64,000 bases of DNA from Heloderma charlesbogerti (taxonomy: Eukaryota > Chordata > Lepidosauria > Squamata > Helodermatidae). Made by a program: the position numbers and the translations under genes. Under the pieces are notes generated by a model that had not been told where the DNA came from, did no database searches, and worked only from the letters and a program-made list of their open reading frames with translations. Location: assembly GCA_026122225.1 (NCBI GenBank), contig JANEZZ010000297.1:434001-498000 (forward strand). Reading direction: 5' to 3'. How positions within the stretch are numbered: position 1 is the first letter of the stretch; each line of letters opens with the position of its first letter. Below are positions 35,513 to 49,740 of the stretch, one piece after another.

Positions 35513-35881
35513 GAATGAAAGTGGATTGACGAAAAGTGGACTTTAAGAAGAAAAAAAAAAATCATCACAGCCTTCCCCATCCATTAATGTTATGTAGAAA
35601 CTGGGTTTCCCCTGAATCCAGACTCTTTAATACCTTTTCACTTACCTGATGAAACTGGTTTTTTTTGGCAAAGGTAGATGTTCTTTGCAATAACTGAACT
35701 AAATATTTCCAGGTGTGACAAAATTTAGCACCTGTTTTCATTTTAGTGCTTCAGCCTCAGGGGACAACATTCTTCCTACCAGGCTCCCAGTGGGGATAAC
35801 TCCTTCTAAAATGATATCCTTGATTTTGTCATCTCACCCTTCTTTTAGTTTGCTTGTTCGGCTTGAAAACTTTATTGGAAC
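34523..35881. other. intron with LINE-tail fragment and TA/TG microsatellite
   Basis: At 35043-35215 an inverted CR1-superfamily 3' tail (AAGAGCCATGCTGGATCAGA, GTGGCCAACCAGCTG). At 35365-35512 an alternating (TA)n/(TG)n compound microsatellite, which in translation gives spurious Tyr/Ile/Cys frames. No exon seen. Confidence 0.6.
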
Positions 35882-36102
35882 CAGTGGAGGCTGGTGGCTC
35901 CGATTTCATTGGGGCTGTGCATCCATTCTGGGTTCAGTCAGAATCAGCCAGAAATCTAAAGGAGCTATCCAAGGTGTTGAACCTATTTTGGGAGGATATG
36001 GTTCAGCACCTTGGATAGCTCCTTTAGAGTTCTGGCTGGTTCTGACTGAAACCCAGAATGGATGTACAGCTCCACTGAAATCAGAGCCACCAGCCTCCAC
36101 TG
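35882..36102. mobile_element. foldback MITE, CAGTGGAGGCTGGTGGC ends
   Basis: Two inverted arms of about 100 bp. The left begins CAGTGGAGGCTGGTGGCTC and ends GCTATCCAAGGTGTTGAACC; the right mirrors it and ends GAGCCACCAGCCTCCACTG. Only about 25 bp lie between. A partial relative (right arm only) is at about 42885-43012. Duplications at the border are not convincing. Confidence 0.8.
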
Positions 36103-36335
36103 ACTTCAACTTCTTATTAACCTCCATAGACTTAAACTCAGGGATTATTACCAGTATCGGGTATAGTGGACCTGAAACTCCAGCTACAATTCGGCCATAC
36201 CATTATACACCCATCCCAACTGCTGTCTTTTGCTCCAAACAAATCACACTGATATTGCACTCTAGCCCTCAAAAGAAATGATTTCCACCTCCAACCAATA
36301 ACCCATTCCCAACCCACCAATCCCATTGTACTTAC

Positions 36336-36461
36336 AAAAGGTATTCCAGCTGCCCGATTCCTTGCTACCACAGCTTTCAAATCATTAAGGTCTGTGTAGT
36401 TCCAGCGACATAACTGGAACCCAAGACTCCAATAGGAAGGCATCCATGGTAGTCCTATAAA
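36336..36461 (-). CDS. MGAM: alpha-glucosidase (MGAM-like), exon with [14 protein letters not shown]
   Basis: A 126-bp exon, phase 0 at both ends; acceptor TTAAACTTGCAG, donor GTAAGTAC. It reads [20 protein letters not shown] and ends RNRAAGIPF. This is the start of the catalytic barrel in GH31 enzymes (PxYWxLGFQxxRW). Confidence 0.95.
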
Positions 36462-36529
36462 CTGCAAGTTTAAAACATAAAAAAGAAGCTAAGGGTAACT
36501 ACTGATTTGCATCACTGGGCAGTATCCAG

Positions 36530-36752
36530 TGTTGCCACTCTGCTTCGTCAGTTGACATAGCGCTAGGGTAAGTGACCTCTAGTGCAACACCAACATCCCA
36601 TTATGATGTTGTCTACAGATAATCTGGCTAGTACAAACTGGCAGAATGAGTTTTCTGGGGAAACCCAGTGCACCAGCAGATACTATTAACATTGCATTAG
36701 AGGTCTCTTACGGTAAACAATCAATTGCGTAAACAGAGTGGCAGCACTGGCC
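36530..36752. mobile_element. foldback MITE
   Basis: Left CCAGTGTTGCCACTCTGCTT and right AACAGAGTGGCAGCACTGG are inverted, with further mirrored inner sequence (GACCTCTAGTGCAAC and GTTAACATTGCATTAGAGGTC-like). A related inverted pair lies near 39085-39250. Confidence 0.6.
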
Positions 36753-37035
36753 GCTGCCCACTAGGTGTAGTGGAAGATTGGCAAAGGGAACATAATCCTT
36801 CCAGATTTGGTATTGAGGACTGTTCCCTTCCAAATATGATGTTGTCAACAGATAATCTCTCTACACAGGCCTGCTATTCATATCCCCTCCCCAACTCACT
36901 CCTATTCATCAAAAATAACATTTTAAAACCAGGCTTTTGAGACCAATTGTGCCAGTCTTATTACAGAACCAAGCTTACATATGCAAGCACCACTGAAGGG
37001 CAATGGTATCTAACCTGTTTGGGGCTAAGGATGTT

Positions 37036-37530
37036 GTGGGTGCCTGATATGGGGCTGGAGTCCAACAGACTCCCCCCCCACACACACTTGGCTCCCCAGA
37101 CCTCTGTTCACGGACCATGCAACACTCACCAGACACGTCTGTGACCATGCAATCTGCAAGCATCCAGCAGTCCTCCTGCTCCTCCCCCAATCTGCCATTT
37201 TGTGCAACAGTGGTGGCTCGAGCATCTCTGGGAAGGGAATGTTGCATAGATTGCAGCTATAAAGGGTGATCTATTCAACATTACCGGCATGAATGGGTCA
37301 TTCACACCAGTAATATTGCGTTCATCGCCCTTTACGGCCGCAATCTATGCAACATTCCCTTCCTGAGCCACCACTGTTGTGCAAAATGGCAGCTCAGGGA
37401 AGGAGTGGGCTGGTCTGCGGTGCTTGTCAGTTACTCGCTGAGCTGTTGAGCAGCTCGCACAGCACAGCAAGTAGGTGGGGGTGGCAGCTAAGCGAGTGAC
37501 CAACAGCCCTGGATGGAGGGGAGTCCATCC
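37036..37530. mobile_element. foldback element (relative of 49195-49740)
   Basis: Long inverted arms: CCATTTTGTGCAACAGTGGT and GGAATGTTGCATAGATTGCA on the left (37196-37250), TGCAATCTATGCAACATTCC-type and ACCACTGTTGTGCAAAATGG on the right (37340-37390), around an AT-rich centre. The same design with TTTACG and TGTAAA units is at 49195-49740. Exact ends not defined. Confidence 0.65.
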
Positions 37531-38368
37531 TAGGGATGTACGAAAATCACTTACCTTTCGGGGATTATGCTGATGGTGGTGGGGAGGCACTCCGTCCCTC
37601 CCCCCAGAATCCTGGATGGGGGGGAGGTGCTCCGTCCCCCCCCCCAGAATCCTGTCCAGCCAGCTGTGCTCTGCAGCGATTCTGCGGAGCCGCCGGTTGG
37701 CTCCGCCAGCAGCCGGACATCCGGCCACTGGCTAGCAGGGATGCAAATGGCGGCGGCCGTAGCCGCCACCATTTGCATCCCTGCAGTCAGCTGTGATAGG
37801 CTACGTAAATGTTTACATAGCCTATCATGGCTGACTAAACAAAAAACAAAAAAACTTGCGTACTACCCTATTTGCGTCTACGCTATTTGCGTTCCCCTTA
37901 TTTTCGCCGTCTTAGTCTACGTAAATGTTTATGTAGACTAAGACGTGCCAAAATAAGGAACGCAAATGGCGGTGGCCATGGCCGCTGCCATTTGCGTACG
38001 CACGTTGTTGTTGTTGGGTTTTTTTAAGTCAGCCGTCATAGGCTATGTAAACATTTACGTAGCCTATCATGGTTTTTTAAAAAAACCTAGCCGTGATAGG
38101 CTACATAAATCTTTATGTAGCCTATCATGTGGTGTTTTTCTTTTTAACTGGAAATGGTGGCGGCGGCAGTCAGAAGACCAGCCGCCGCTGCCGCTGAACC
38201 GCTGCTGCAGCCGCCGCCGGAGCCGCCGCCGCCAGGAAGATCCACCCAAGGTAAGTCTCGTCCCGGGCGGGTGGGGGGGGCAGGCCGTTCTGCCACCGAT
38301 TTCAGGGGGCCGAATGCGCTGGCATTTGGCCTCCCCAAGATCCGTGGCAGAACTTTCATACATCCCTA
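37531..38368 (+). mobile_element. hAT-like palindrome-array element, type 2
   Basis: TAGGGATGTACGAAAATC to CATACATCCCTA, perfect duplications gtccatcc (37523-37530 and 38369-38376). Hairpins at 37793-37830 (GATAGGCTACGTAAATGTTT), 37905-37945 (CTTAGTCTACGTAAATGTTT), 38035-38072 and 38095-38130, with AAATGGCGG palindromes between. ATG at 38154 is open for 32 codons plus 1 nt (MVAAAVRRPAAAAAEPLLQ start) to CCAAG/GTAAGT at 38250. Confidence 0.92.
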
Positions 38369-39688
38369 GTCCATCCATCCCTATTTGGGGCAAAAGAGTT
38401 TGGACTTGTGGATTCTAGATCCACATATCAATTCCATTGTTGAGTCACTAGATATTCTTGGTGAAGTTATAGGAACATAGGAGGGTGCCTTATACTAAGT
38501 CATACCCTTGATCCATCTAGCTCAGTATGGTCAGCATTAAGTGGCAGTGGCTTTCCAGCATTTTAGGTGAGATGTCCTAGCTTTATTAGTTCCCGATTTG
38601 TTTCCAGGCTCAGTTCCAGCTTCTGGCTTGGACCATATGCCCTGGGACTAGAATATCGCAAGAATCCTTTCCCTACCATATAAGCCTGCCTGAGAACTTC
38701 ACTCTACCTCTGAGGCCCTCGTTGGGTATATGGTAGGATGGCACTAGAGAAACTGAGATTATCGGTAATAGGTGGGCTCACTTTCAAATGAGAAGGGAAG
38801 ACAAATTTAATTCAGCAGACCTTTCCATCACATTACTTTGCTTAAGGCTTATACTGCAACGGCTGCTTTTAACCTTGTTGTAAACTGTTAGAAGTACTGT
38901 TGCTTTATGATTTGTAAGCCACATTGATTATTGTTTACATAGAAAGTGAGCCAGGCAACCTAGCTTAGCTTGGAGAGCATGATGTCTCCCTTTTTAACTG
39001 TAGAATCCAGGATGATCCAGCACAGCTGTTTTCCCCTGGTGTGGACTATTGTTAGAGCATCTTTCCCAACTTTTGGTGCCATCCAACACTGTGCTACTGC
39101 CAATGTAAATCATGTTGCACTAGAGTAAACTATTTGTAGCACAACGCCAATAGTGCTTGCTGGTGTGACAGGTTTCCCTAGAAAACCATGCATGCCAGCA
39201 AGCACCATTAGCATTGCGCTAAGGTAGCATATGCTAGTGCAATATCATTTACGTTTATGGTTGTGCATCATTGATACCACTCCTTGGGTCCCCAGATGTT
39301 GTTGTACTACAGGTCCCATCATACCCAGCAAGCATGGCTAATGGTCAGGGATGACGGGAGCTGTGGTGCAACACCATCTGAGGACCGAAGCTTGGGAAAG
39401 GCTGCCTTAGAGAATATTTGATTTTAAATTATAAATAAAGTCAAAGGGGAATAACTCAAGGGAGAAGACAAGGAGTGTATAACATTCAAAGTGCACAGAA
39501 GAAGTCAATGAGTAAATCATTTACTACATCTTCACATCTTCAGTTCATTGCTTCCTTTCATCTTCATGGGAAATAGTTGAAGACATTTATTGCAAATGGG
39601 AGCATTCCTTGCAAACAGTTTTGTCCAAAGAAATGGCATGTGCATGAAAATGATAATTAACGTGTTGTTTGATCCAGAGTAACACAGT
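38369..39688. other. intron with inverted SINE and foldback fragments
   Basis: About 38466-38710 is a minus-strand tRNA-SINE fragment (GGTGCCTTATACTAAGTCAT, TGATCCATCTAGCTCAGTAT). About 39085-39250 is a diverged foldback; 39275-39410 resembles the foldback at 25185. The rest is unrecognised. Confidence 0.5.
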
Positions 39689-39822
39689 TTCTATAGCATC
39701 ACTGATGCAATGAATATGGACCTGAGCACACTCCAGGAGAGAGCGCAGGACAGGAAGGCCTGGCGTGCTATGGTCCATGGGGTCACGAAGAGTCAGACAC
39801 GACTGAACGACTGAACAACAAC
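39689..39822 (+). mobile_element. BovB 3'-end fragment
   Basis: AGCATCACTGATGCAATGAA, GAAGGCCTGGCGTGCTATGG and CACGACTGAACGACTGAACA match the last ~130 bp of the BovB copy at 508-4563. A typical 5'-truncated insertion. Confidence 0.88.
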
Positions 39823-42100
<2,278 letters not shown>

Positions 42101-42764
42101 GAGAGCCAGTGTGGTGTAGTAGTAAGAGTGTTGGACTGGGACTGAGGAGATCCATGTTCTATTCCCCTCTTAGCCATGAAGTTTGGACCAGTCACCAACT
42201 CTCAGCCTGATCTACTTCACAGAGTTATTGTGAAGGATAAAGTTGAGAGGAGGAGGACCATGCAGGGATGTCCATCGCTTGGAAATCCAGCCCTTTGGGG
42301 GCTCGATGGACTTCCGCTGCCTGCCCAACTTGGCTTGCATTTGCAAGCTGAGGCGCCAGTTTTCCCCTAACTCCAGGGACTTTTCCCATATTTTGGGAGG
42401 TCTCAGCTACAATTTGAGCAAATAGAGATTTGCTCAAATTGTGACCAAAATGTTTGCAAAATTTGTGTGATTTGCGCAAATAACAGTTATATTTTGTGCA
42501 AACTACGCAAATTTGTTCAACATGCAGCTGTAATTTGTGCAAATAAAAAACAGAAAGTCCACTAACTGACCCATTTTGCTGCTGATCGAGTCAGGTCAGT
42601 TAGCGGAAAACAGATCAAAGTCTGGGGGAACGAGCCAGCAAAATCCTGTCAAGCTCCACCCCCAAATGGATTCGTCTGACATCCCTAGGCCCATGTAAGT
42701 GGGGTTGGGTTGCTTGCAAGAGGAGAAAAGGTGGGATAAACGTTTAATACTAAATAAATACATA
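42101..42764 (+). repeat. tRNA-derived SINE, interrupted by a hAT-like element
   Basis: GAGAGCCAGTGTGGTGTAGT head, GTGTTGGACTGGGACTGAGG, GGACCAGTCACCAACTCTCA, GGAGGACCATG; then, after the insertion, CCATGTAAGTGG and GAGAAAAGGTGGGATAAACG with an AATAAATA tail. It is a common amniote SINE design with an L2-like tail. Confidence 0.8.
42265..42687. mobile_element. hAT-like element, TTTGTGCAAAT palindrome family
   Basis: CAGGGATGTCCATCGC to CTGACATCCCTA; flanks ggaccatg (42257-42264) and ggcccatg (42688-42695), 7 of 8. The centre has GAGCAAATAGAGATTTGCTC and repeated AATTTGTGCAAAT / ATTTGCGCAAAT units (42410-42545), another palindrome ladder with its own core. Confidence 0.82.
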
Positions 42765-42807
42765 ACCGCTTCCATCAGCAGAATAGGGAGGGGTTGGATT
42801 CCCCCCT

Positions 42808-42844
<37 letters not shown>

Positions 42845-43464
42845 ATGCTCCAGAGGGTTGGGGCTTGGGTTAATTCAGGTATGGGGTATGTCTAGCTGGC
42901 CTGAAACGTTTCCTTTCACACCTTGGGTAGCTCCTTTAGAGTTTTACTGGTTCTAACTGAAACTTCGATTAGATTTACCATCCCACTGACATCAGAGCCA
43001 CCAGCCTCTACTGGAGAAATGTTTTTATGTCTGATCAGCAGCTGATAAGCCGCTGATCAGATACAGTATAAGAGCTTTTTCCTGTGGGGCAGAGGGGGCA
43101 CAGCCTGGAGAGAAAACTGCTGAGTGATTCATTCATTTGTTCACTCATTTCTATAGCACCCAAGAGCCAAAGCTCTCAGGGCAGTTCACAAAAATTGCAA
43201 TCCCAAAATACAACACAAAAACATAATATGAAATCTTTAAGATATAAAATTTTAAAACAATTTAAAACAGCTTGAAAGACAGTTACAGTGAGATACTGGG
43301 ACCTTATAAAACAACTGACATCAAACCCCCCATCATATGCCTTCAAATGCCTGGGAGTAGAGGGCATTCTTAACCTGGTGCTGAAAAGATGACAATGTTG
43401 GTGCCAGGTGGACTGATTCAATCCTAATTACTTCTGAGACTAGGGAAACCAACCATGGGTTAAG
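42765..43464. other. intron with (CA)n and MITE half
   Basis: (CA)n at 42812-42840. At 42885-43012 there is a right half of the CAGTGGAGGCTGGTGGC foldback (CACCTTGGGTAGCTCCTTTA, GAGCCACCAGCCTCTACTGG). At 43130-43300 there is an inverted LINE/SINE tail. Confidence 0.55.
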
Positions 43465-44446
43465 TAGGGATGGCCGAGAAATCCTCCATGGACTCCAATG
43501 AGGCCGGATTCTAAAGAGTCCCCCCGGAGTCCGTGGCGGAACGGACTACTCCCCCCCACTGCCACCCCCAAATTCTCCCCAGACAGACCCTGCCTGCTGC
43601 CGGCCGGTCCGGGTCTGTCCGCTGCCATCCATCCACTGCCCTGGACTGCAGAAGCAAATGGTGTCCAGTGTAGCCGACACCATTTGTGTCCCTGCTCTTT
43701 TCGGTGATAGGCTACGTTATGGCAGCAGGTAGGGTCTGTCCGGGGAGAATTTCGCTACGCAATTTGCGTCCCTGCTCTTTGCTAAATATTTACATAGCCT
43801 ATCACTGAGAAGAGCAGGGACGCAAATGGCGTCGGCTATGCCGGACGCCATTTGTGTCCACAGCCAGGCTAGGGATGGCGGAGAATTCTGCCATGGACTC
43901 CAGTGAGGCCGGATTCTTTAGAATCCAGCCCCATGGAGTCCGTGGTGGAACGCAGCAATCCCCCCCGCCACCCTGCGAAATCCCTGCGGACCAGATCCTA
44001 TCTGCCTCCAGCGGCCCGGATCCAGCCACTGCTGGCCGCTGCTCCGATGTGCGGCCGCGAATGGCGTCCTGTGTAGTGGACACCATTTGCATCGCTGCTT
44101 TAGCTGTGATAGGCTACGGAAATATTTACATAGCCTATCACGGCTAAAGTAGTGACGCAAATGGCGTCCACTACGCCGCAGGAGCGGAGCCGGCCGGGGA
44201 GGATTCCAGGGGGAGGACCAGATCGCCTCCCGCCCCTGCTGACCCCAGCGGATCAAGGTAAGTGGGGTTTCGTACACCCCTAAGCCCGGCAGCGGACAGA
44301 AGTCCAGCTCCGGACAGGCCCAGCCGGCGGCTCCGTGGACTCGCTGCGGAGCCGGCTAGGGAGGATTCGGGGGGGGGGGACGGATTGCTTCCCCCCACCC
44401 CACAGATACTCGAACCAGAATAGGGTGAGTATTTCATACACCCCTA
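43465..44446 (-). mobile_element. hAT-like element with a second copy nested in it
   Basis: TAGGGATGGCCGAG to CATACACCCCTA; flanks gggttaag (43457-43464) and gggtcaag (44447-44454), with the longer context ACCATGGGTTAAG and AAACCATGGGTTAG also echoing. Carries GATAGGCTACG and TATTTACATAGCCTATCA half-hairpins near 43705-43805 and AAATGGCGTC palindromes. Host of the copy at 43870-44282. Confidence 0.82.
43870..44282 (-). mobile_element. hAT-like element nested in 43465-44446
   Basis: TAGGGATGGCGGAG to CGTACACCCCTA; flanks agccaggc (43862-43869) and agcccggc (44283-44290), 7 of 8. One hairpin GATAGGCTACGGAAATATTT at 44109-44142 between AAATGGCGTCC palindromes. The right side has CAAGGTAAGTGGGGTTTC at 44255-44272. 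Confidence 0.83.
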
Positions 44447-44547
44447 GGGTCAAGTAAACCATGGGTTAGTGTTACACGCAAACCAAGTTACTTTTCCTAG
44501 CTAGAAGAGAACTCATATTTTCCTAGCAAGAAAATAATACATTGATT

Positions 44548-44661
44548 TAGGGCACAATCCTGTGCAAGTTTAGACAGAAAAAAAGTCCATGCTGGCTGAG
44601 GAATGTTAGGAGATGTAGGAATTTTTCAGTCTAAACATCCATAGAATTGCACCCTTAGAAT
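44548..44661. mobile_element. small foldback MITE, AAGGGTGCAATCCTA type
   Basis: TTAGGGCACAATCCTGTGCA, GTTTAGACAGAAAAAAAGTC and the mirrored TTTTTCAGTCTAAACATCCA, AATTGCACCCTTAG. A second copy with arms of more than 40 bp is at 60793-60904. Confidence 0.65.
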
Positions 44662-44935
44662 ATAAGGGTGTAAGAATATAATCTAAGAATATAATATAAT
44701 AACACAAATGTATTAGATAAAAGATATGTTGGTCCCCCAAACGAAGTGTGTTAACCCACCTATGCATTTAAGACACAGTTGATAAAGGCCAAAAGTAGAG
44801 CTGTGCACAAAGGGCCTCTCAAAATTCTCCAACCTATTTGTGGGCAGAGAAATGGGGGCGGGGGGACAAGTTCACTGAATTTCTCCAGGGTCCTTTCTTT
44901 TTCCCTAAGAGTTTTTGGTTTATTGTACTACTTCT

Positions 44936-45968
44936 GTAGATGGCAACTCTCCCACTGAACAGGGCTCGGACTGCACCATGGTTCAATCTGCAGTTACGAG
45001 CTCTGAAACAGGAGGTGAGACGGCTAGAGTGCTGGTGGCAGACGTCTCGCTCCAAAGACGATCAGACATGGGCTAGAGCTGTATCTTCAGCCTATCATGT
45101 GGTGGTGAAGGCAGCAAAAAAGGAATATTATGCTGCCTCCATCGCGTCTGCAGAGTGCTGTCCCAGGAGGCTGTTCCAAGTGGTCCGGAGCCTGGTCGGT
45201 CCTGTGGCTCCGGAACCACTGGAGCATTCTAAGGCCTCCTGTGAGGCCTTGGCAAGGCACTTTGCAGATAAAATTGATCAGATGCAGAGTGTTACTCTGC
45301 ATGCTGTGGATACAGTTAGTGAGCAAGAGGCGGCCTGTGGCAAACCGGTTTTGTGGGATCGGTTCCAGCTTCTTCCTCCTGATGAAGTGGACAAGGTGCT
45401 TTCATCTGTACGGCCGACCACCTGCTTACTTGATCCTAATGGGCTGCAGAGAGAGACTGGGTGAGGGGATCAGGGTGGTGGTGAACGCCTCCCTTGAGGA
45501 GGGAGTGATGCCATCAGCCCTCAAGGAGGCAGTGATAAGACCGCTCTTAAAGAAGCCCTCCTTTAAAACCCTATATGGTTGCGGCCCAGCCTATCTTAAG
45601 GAGCACCTCCAGCAGCACCAGACAGGCCGCTTAACAAGATCAGCCTCGGATGGCCTTCTCTCTGTCCCATCAGCCAGGACAGCTAGACTGGTGGGGACGA
45701 GGGAGAGGGCCTTTTCTGTGGTGGCCCCCACTCTGTGGAACTCCCTCCCTAGGGAACTCCACCATGCCCCCTCTTTAATGAGCTTCCGTCGTGCATTAAA
45801 AACGTGGTTGTTCAGGCAGGCATTTGGGGTGGGTTAGGGTATTTTAGGAAATGTTTTTATTGTAGAATTTTATTGTTTTAAACTGTTTTATTGTATGCTG
45901 TACATCACCCAGAGTGGCTGGGTGACCAGCCAGATGGGCGATTAATAAATTTAATAATAAATAAAAAA
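44936..45968 (+). mobile_element. L2-type LINE, internally deleted
   Basis: Reads RTAPWFNLQLRALKQEVRRL, ARHFADKIDQM and LLPPDEVDKV (the spacer before the reverse transcriptase), then VVVNASLEEGVMPSALKEAV and IRPLLKKPS, and jumps to the far C-terminus GPAYLKEHLQQH, SVVAPTLWNSLPRELH and KTWLFRQAF. The catalytic core is missing. 3' end with GATTAATAAATTTAATAATA. Confidence 0.85.
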
Positions 45969-46675
<707 letters not shown>

Positions 46676-46929
46676 CTATATTTGTAGTTTGAAAGTCCTT
46701 ATAACATCTGACTAACTATCTAAGAACTAAAATACAATAAATTAAAATAAGTTTCTTGTGCTTTTGGTCTCCATCCCAGTACCGTGGTAATCCAGCATCA
46801 AGTTTCTTGATTAGCTCTTGGCCTACCATTTGGAGGGCTATACTGTTTACTCCTTTAATTTTGTCCCTGGTCATATGAATCAAACTTAATGAATTCAGTT
46901 TTACCAAGCCTGGTTAGTTCAGCTCTAAC

Positions 46930-47646
46930 TAGGGATGTCAGAGAATTCCACAACGGATCTCGGTGAGGTCGAATGCCAGTGCATTCGGCCCCCCGAAATC
47001 CATGGCGGAACGGCCTGCCACCCCCCCGCCCCCCGTGGATCCCCCCGGGATGAGACTTACCTGGGGCAGATGTTCCAGATGGCGGCAGCTCCAGCGGCGG
47101 CTTCAGCAGTGGCGGCGGCGGCTGGTCTTCCAACCGGCTGCCACCACCACCATTTGCAGTCTGTATCTTTTTTTTTTCCCCATAGACGTGATAGGCTATG
47201 TAAAGACTTATGTAGCCTATCACATCTGGGTTTTTTTTTTTAAAAAAAACACGCTTACACAAATGGCGGCGGCTATGGCCGCCGCCATTTGTGTTCCTTA
47301 TTTTTCGCCGTCTTAGTCTATGTCAATATTTACGTAGACTAAGACGAAGAAAAGAAAGGGGAACGCAAATAGCGCCCACTACACTATTTGCATTCCCCTT
47401 TATTTTGTTGTTGTTGTTGTTACCCAGAGCCCTCTGCAGCCGGAAATCTGGCTGCAGACGGCCCTGGCCTGGGCCTGGCCAGCTGCTCCGCAGAGCCGCC
47501 ACAGAGCACAGCCGGCTGTCGAGGATTCTGGGGGGGAGGACCGGATCGCCTCCCCCCCCATCGAGGATTCTGGGAGGAGGGACAGAACGCCTACCCCCCC
47601 CATGAACAGAATCCGTGAAAAGGTAAGTCACTTTCGTACATCCCTA
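46930..47646 (-). mobile_element. hAT-like palindrome-array element, type 4
   Basis: TAGGGATGTCAGAG to TTCGTACATCCCTA; flanks gctctaac (46922-46929) and gctctgac (47647-47654), 7 of 8. Hairpins at 47187-47226 (GTGATAGGCTATGTAAAGAC) and 47310-47345 (CTTAGTCTATGTCAATATTT) with CAAATGGCGGCGG and CAAATAGCGCCC palindromes. The right end has GAAAAGGTAAGTCACTTTCG. Confidence 0.86.
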
Positions 47647-49194
47647 GCTCTGACTAATAACAGAAATGGTTTGGTTGACCCATAAAATATCAATCAGTCA
47701 GAGTTGCCCCATTTTTCTAAAAATGTCTCTTTGCCTTTAAGAGCACCCTGGTACATATATATTTAGGAGACAAAGCTTCTAGTCATGGAGCCAAACAATG
47801 GGGAATATTTCATTCATTTACTTCCTGAGTATAGGTTGCCATTACAGGCATGACAGCAGAGCCACTAAAATGTTGTCAGCTATACATTCTGCTCTTATCC
47901 TCATGTTCATTTCTGATGTTGGAAAATCAGCTTATATTGTGGCAAACAAGTACTTTGAGTATACCTCCCCACACTTGAAATTAACCCACATCCTGAAGAA
48001 CATCAGGAGTTGTATCCAATGGTACCCTTCCATCCAGGCTATTTGACCCAGTGGAGGCTTCTGTGAATGGAAAGCAAAGGTGGATTCTTGGAATCCAGCC
48101 ACATTGGGGTCCAGGGCAGAATTCTCTGACATCCCTAATAACATCCCTACCTGTGTGCCTGCTCAGTCTGCTGTCCAGGTGCTAATTGTGGCTGGGCAAC
48201 TGCAAGCCTCTTGCTCTCCCTGTTTGCTCCATTGCTGCCTTCAATGGTTTTCCATTTTATTTTCCAATGACATCAAACAATCCTTGTCTGGAGCCTAACT
48301 ATATATTATGTTAGGGTGGCCATGTGTGTATCACCCCAAAAGAGGAAACACCCCACCAAAAACAGAGGACAGAAAGGGAACCCAGGTGTTCTTACAACAG
48401 GGCTGAGCAATATCTGGGGGTCAGGAAGGGCATTATACCACTCTTCCAGTGGTCCACCTCAGTGCCAGGTGTTGCAAGTCCTACAGGACATGCAGCATCA
48501 CAGCTAGGCTGCTGACCCTAAGGTTGGGCCATTTTGCAACTCCCCAAAGATTCATGAAGCAGCTTGTTCCAGCACAGGTCTCAGCGCTGATCTACTCTAC
48601 TGAGAGTAGATTGTGCTCCTGAAAAATGACAGCATGAACTGCTGGATGCTCCAACATGAGGTGCAGAAAGGCTTGCCATGATGTTGGGTTCCCAGCGGGA
48701 CAGTGCCTGGAGCGGGAGGTCTGCGGTGGCTTCTATGGGCTAGCTCCACATGCCACTCCACATGGGTGGGGTGAAAAGGACTGCACAGGGGGCACTGTCT
48801 GGAAGCCATGGTATCCCTTTAAACCTGTAGGTTCATGCCTTGCAGGATCCAAGAGCTTAGCAGTAGGGCTACACTGAAAATTCATCCACGAAACTATTTA
48901 TTATCTGTGCACTGTGGCTCTTTCCCCTAATCTGAAACATTGGGTTCCTCCTCTGGAGCTTCTAACCAATCAGTAATCATGTATGACACTGATGTCAAGA
49001 TATACCACACAGTCAATCATATACAGTTACGTGAAGATGTCAAGAAGACAAGCCAGAGTGAGGCTGGAAGCACTGCCATTATTCTGAATTCACTTCTTCA
49101 TAACATCGCATCACCAATCAAGGCTATGAGATGGAGTCACTAAGCCATACCAGAATTGGCACAATGCTTCCTGGTCTCATTCTTCATAAACAAA
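47647..49194. other. intron with a hAT-like end fragment at about 48078-48137
   Basis: GGATTCTTGGAATCCAGCCA followed by GCAGAATTCTCTGACATCCC at 48082-48137 is the right end of a hAT-like element whose left part is missing. CAGTGGAGGCT at 48051 recalls the foldback at 35882. The rest is unrecognised. Confidence 0.5.
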
Positions 49195-49740
49195 GGGATG
49201 TTGTGAGAGTCTGGGGAGGGGGTGGAGTTCACTGGACTCCCCCTCACTCATTCCCCCTGGATCTGCTGGCCGAGCTCCCATGCTCACCTGGACCCACTCG
49301 CCGAGCAGACGCATGCCCAGCGAGCGGGTTTGGCAGCCACCCATCCTCTTAGCGGGCCACCATTTTGTGTAAAAATGGTGGTTCTGGGATTTCCGTAAAT
49401 CTAATGTTATGTAAATGACGGCTGTAAAGGGACCATTTATGGAACATTACAGGTGTAAATGGTCCATTCATGCCTGCAATGTTGCAATAAATGACCCCTT
49501 TACACATAATTTACACATCATTAGATTCCCAGGCATCCCCGAAACACCATTTTTATGCAAAATGGCAGCTCACTAAGAGAATGGGCAGCTGCCAGATCCA
49601 CTCGCAGGGCACACAGCTGCTTGGTGAGCGGGTCCAAGTGAGCATGGAGGCTCGGAGAGCAGGTCTGGGGGGAGTGAGCAGTGGTGGCTCAGCGAGTGCC
49701 TGGCAAAACCAGATGACAGTGAGTCCATCCATCCATCCAT
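49195..49740. mobile_element. large foldback element
   Basis: Left half: CACTCGCCGAGCAGACGCAT, GGGCCACCATTTTGTGTAAA, AATCTAATGTTATGTAAATG; right half mirrors them with CATTAGATTCCCAGGCATCC, ATGCAAAATGGCAGCTCACT and GATCCACTCGCAGGGCACAC. The centre carries GTAAATGGTCCATTCATGCC. Same family as 37036-37530. Confidence 0.7.

Noticed and set aside
35272..35580. Tyr/Ile/Cys-rich open frames on both strands
   Set aside because: Translation of a TA/TG compound microsatellite.
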